From positions 1-5,704 of the forward strand of contig DYSK01000118.1 in assembly GCA_020718315.1 (NCBI GenBank): a DNA stretch of 5,704 nt. Reading direction: 5' to 3'. Below, piece after piece: positions 5,699-5,704 of this stretch. The notes under the pieces are model-generated. The model was given only the letters and a program-made list of their open reading frames with translations, had not been told where the DNA came from and did not search any database. The stretch's first letter is position 1; every line of letters begins with the position of its first letter. The position numbers were made by a program, and so were the translations under genes. Origin of the DNA: Draconibacterium orientale. Its GTDB lineage: Bacteria; Bacteroidota; Bacteroidia; Bacteroidales; UBA12170.

Positions 5699-5704
5699 GC
5701 AAAA
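5699..5704 (-). promoter_or_regulatory. Possible truncated -7 element of rnpB at the window edge
   Basis: The minus strand enters the window as TTTTGC, which could be the TTTG half of a TAnnTTTG element whose TA lies outside. Its position, about 12 bases before the P1 strand of rnpB, would place the transcription start near 5692-5694, consistent with the RNA folding. Only the half-site is visible. Confidence 0.3.

Noticed and set aside
1..5704. Mobile element, CRISPR, toxin-antitoxin or defence locus
   Set aside because: No transposase, integrase, repeat array, small gene pair or defence domain was seen; every gene is a known housekeeping or envelope family.

Overview
The window looks like ordinary chromosomal DNA from a member of the Bacteroidota. 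The evidence is the TAnnTTTG-type promoter element (best example TATCTTTG before ruvX), the lack of Shine-Dalgarno sequences at the starts, AT-rich short intergenic gaps, and protein and RNase P RNA sequences that read like that phylum. I cannot resolve the class or genus. I see no mobile element, CRISPR array, prophage or tRNA. I did not find a previously undescribed system; the less routine signals are in the RNase P RNA and in the layout of the leftward operon.

Left part (1-4089, all minus strand): five genes are read leftward in the order dapD, a GT9 heptosyltransferase-like gene, tsaC (Sua5/YrdC/TsaC family), a GT39-like membrane glycosyltransferase, and hldD (cut by the window edge). 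The gaps are 12, 1, 1 and 36 bases, so this is very probably one transcription unit. hldD may also have its own internal promoter in the 36-base gap. HldD makes ADP-L-glycero-D-manno-heptose, the donor a GT9 heptosyltransferase would use, and the GT39-like protein could add a further sugar at the membrane. The cluster therefore points to lipopolysaccharide core synthesis. It is mixed with a lysine/diaminopimelate step (dapD) and a tRNA t6A modification step (tsaC).

Middle (4090-4238): a 149-base divergent intergenic region separates dapD from ruvX. It holds a clear ruvX -7 element, an A10 tract where a -33 element would be expected, and three copies of ATTAAT just upstream of dapD.

Right part (4239-5704): ruvX and def are read rightward with a 2-base gap, a probable two-gene operon. 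They are followed by the RNase P RNA gene rnpB on the minus strand, convergent with def. A strong hairpin at 5256-5285 lies between them; with its T-run on the minus strand it terminates rnpB and may also serve def. The RNase P RNA can be folded by eye into P1, P2, P3, P4 and P15, and its 5' end reaches almost to the right edge.
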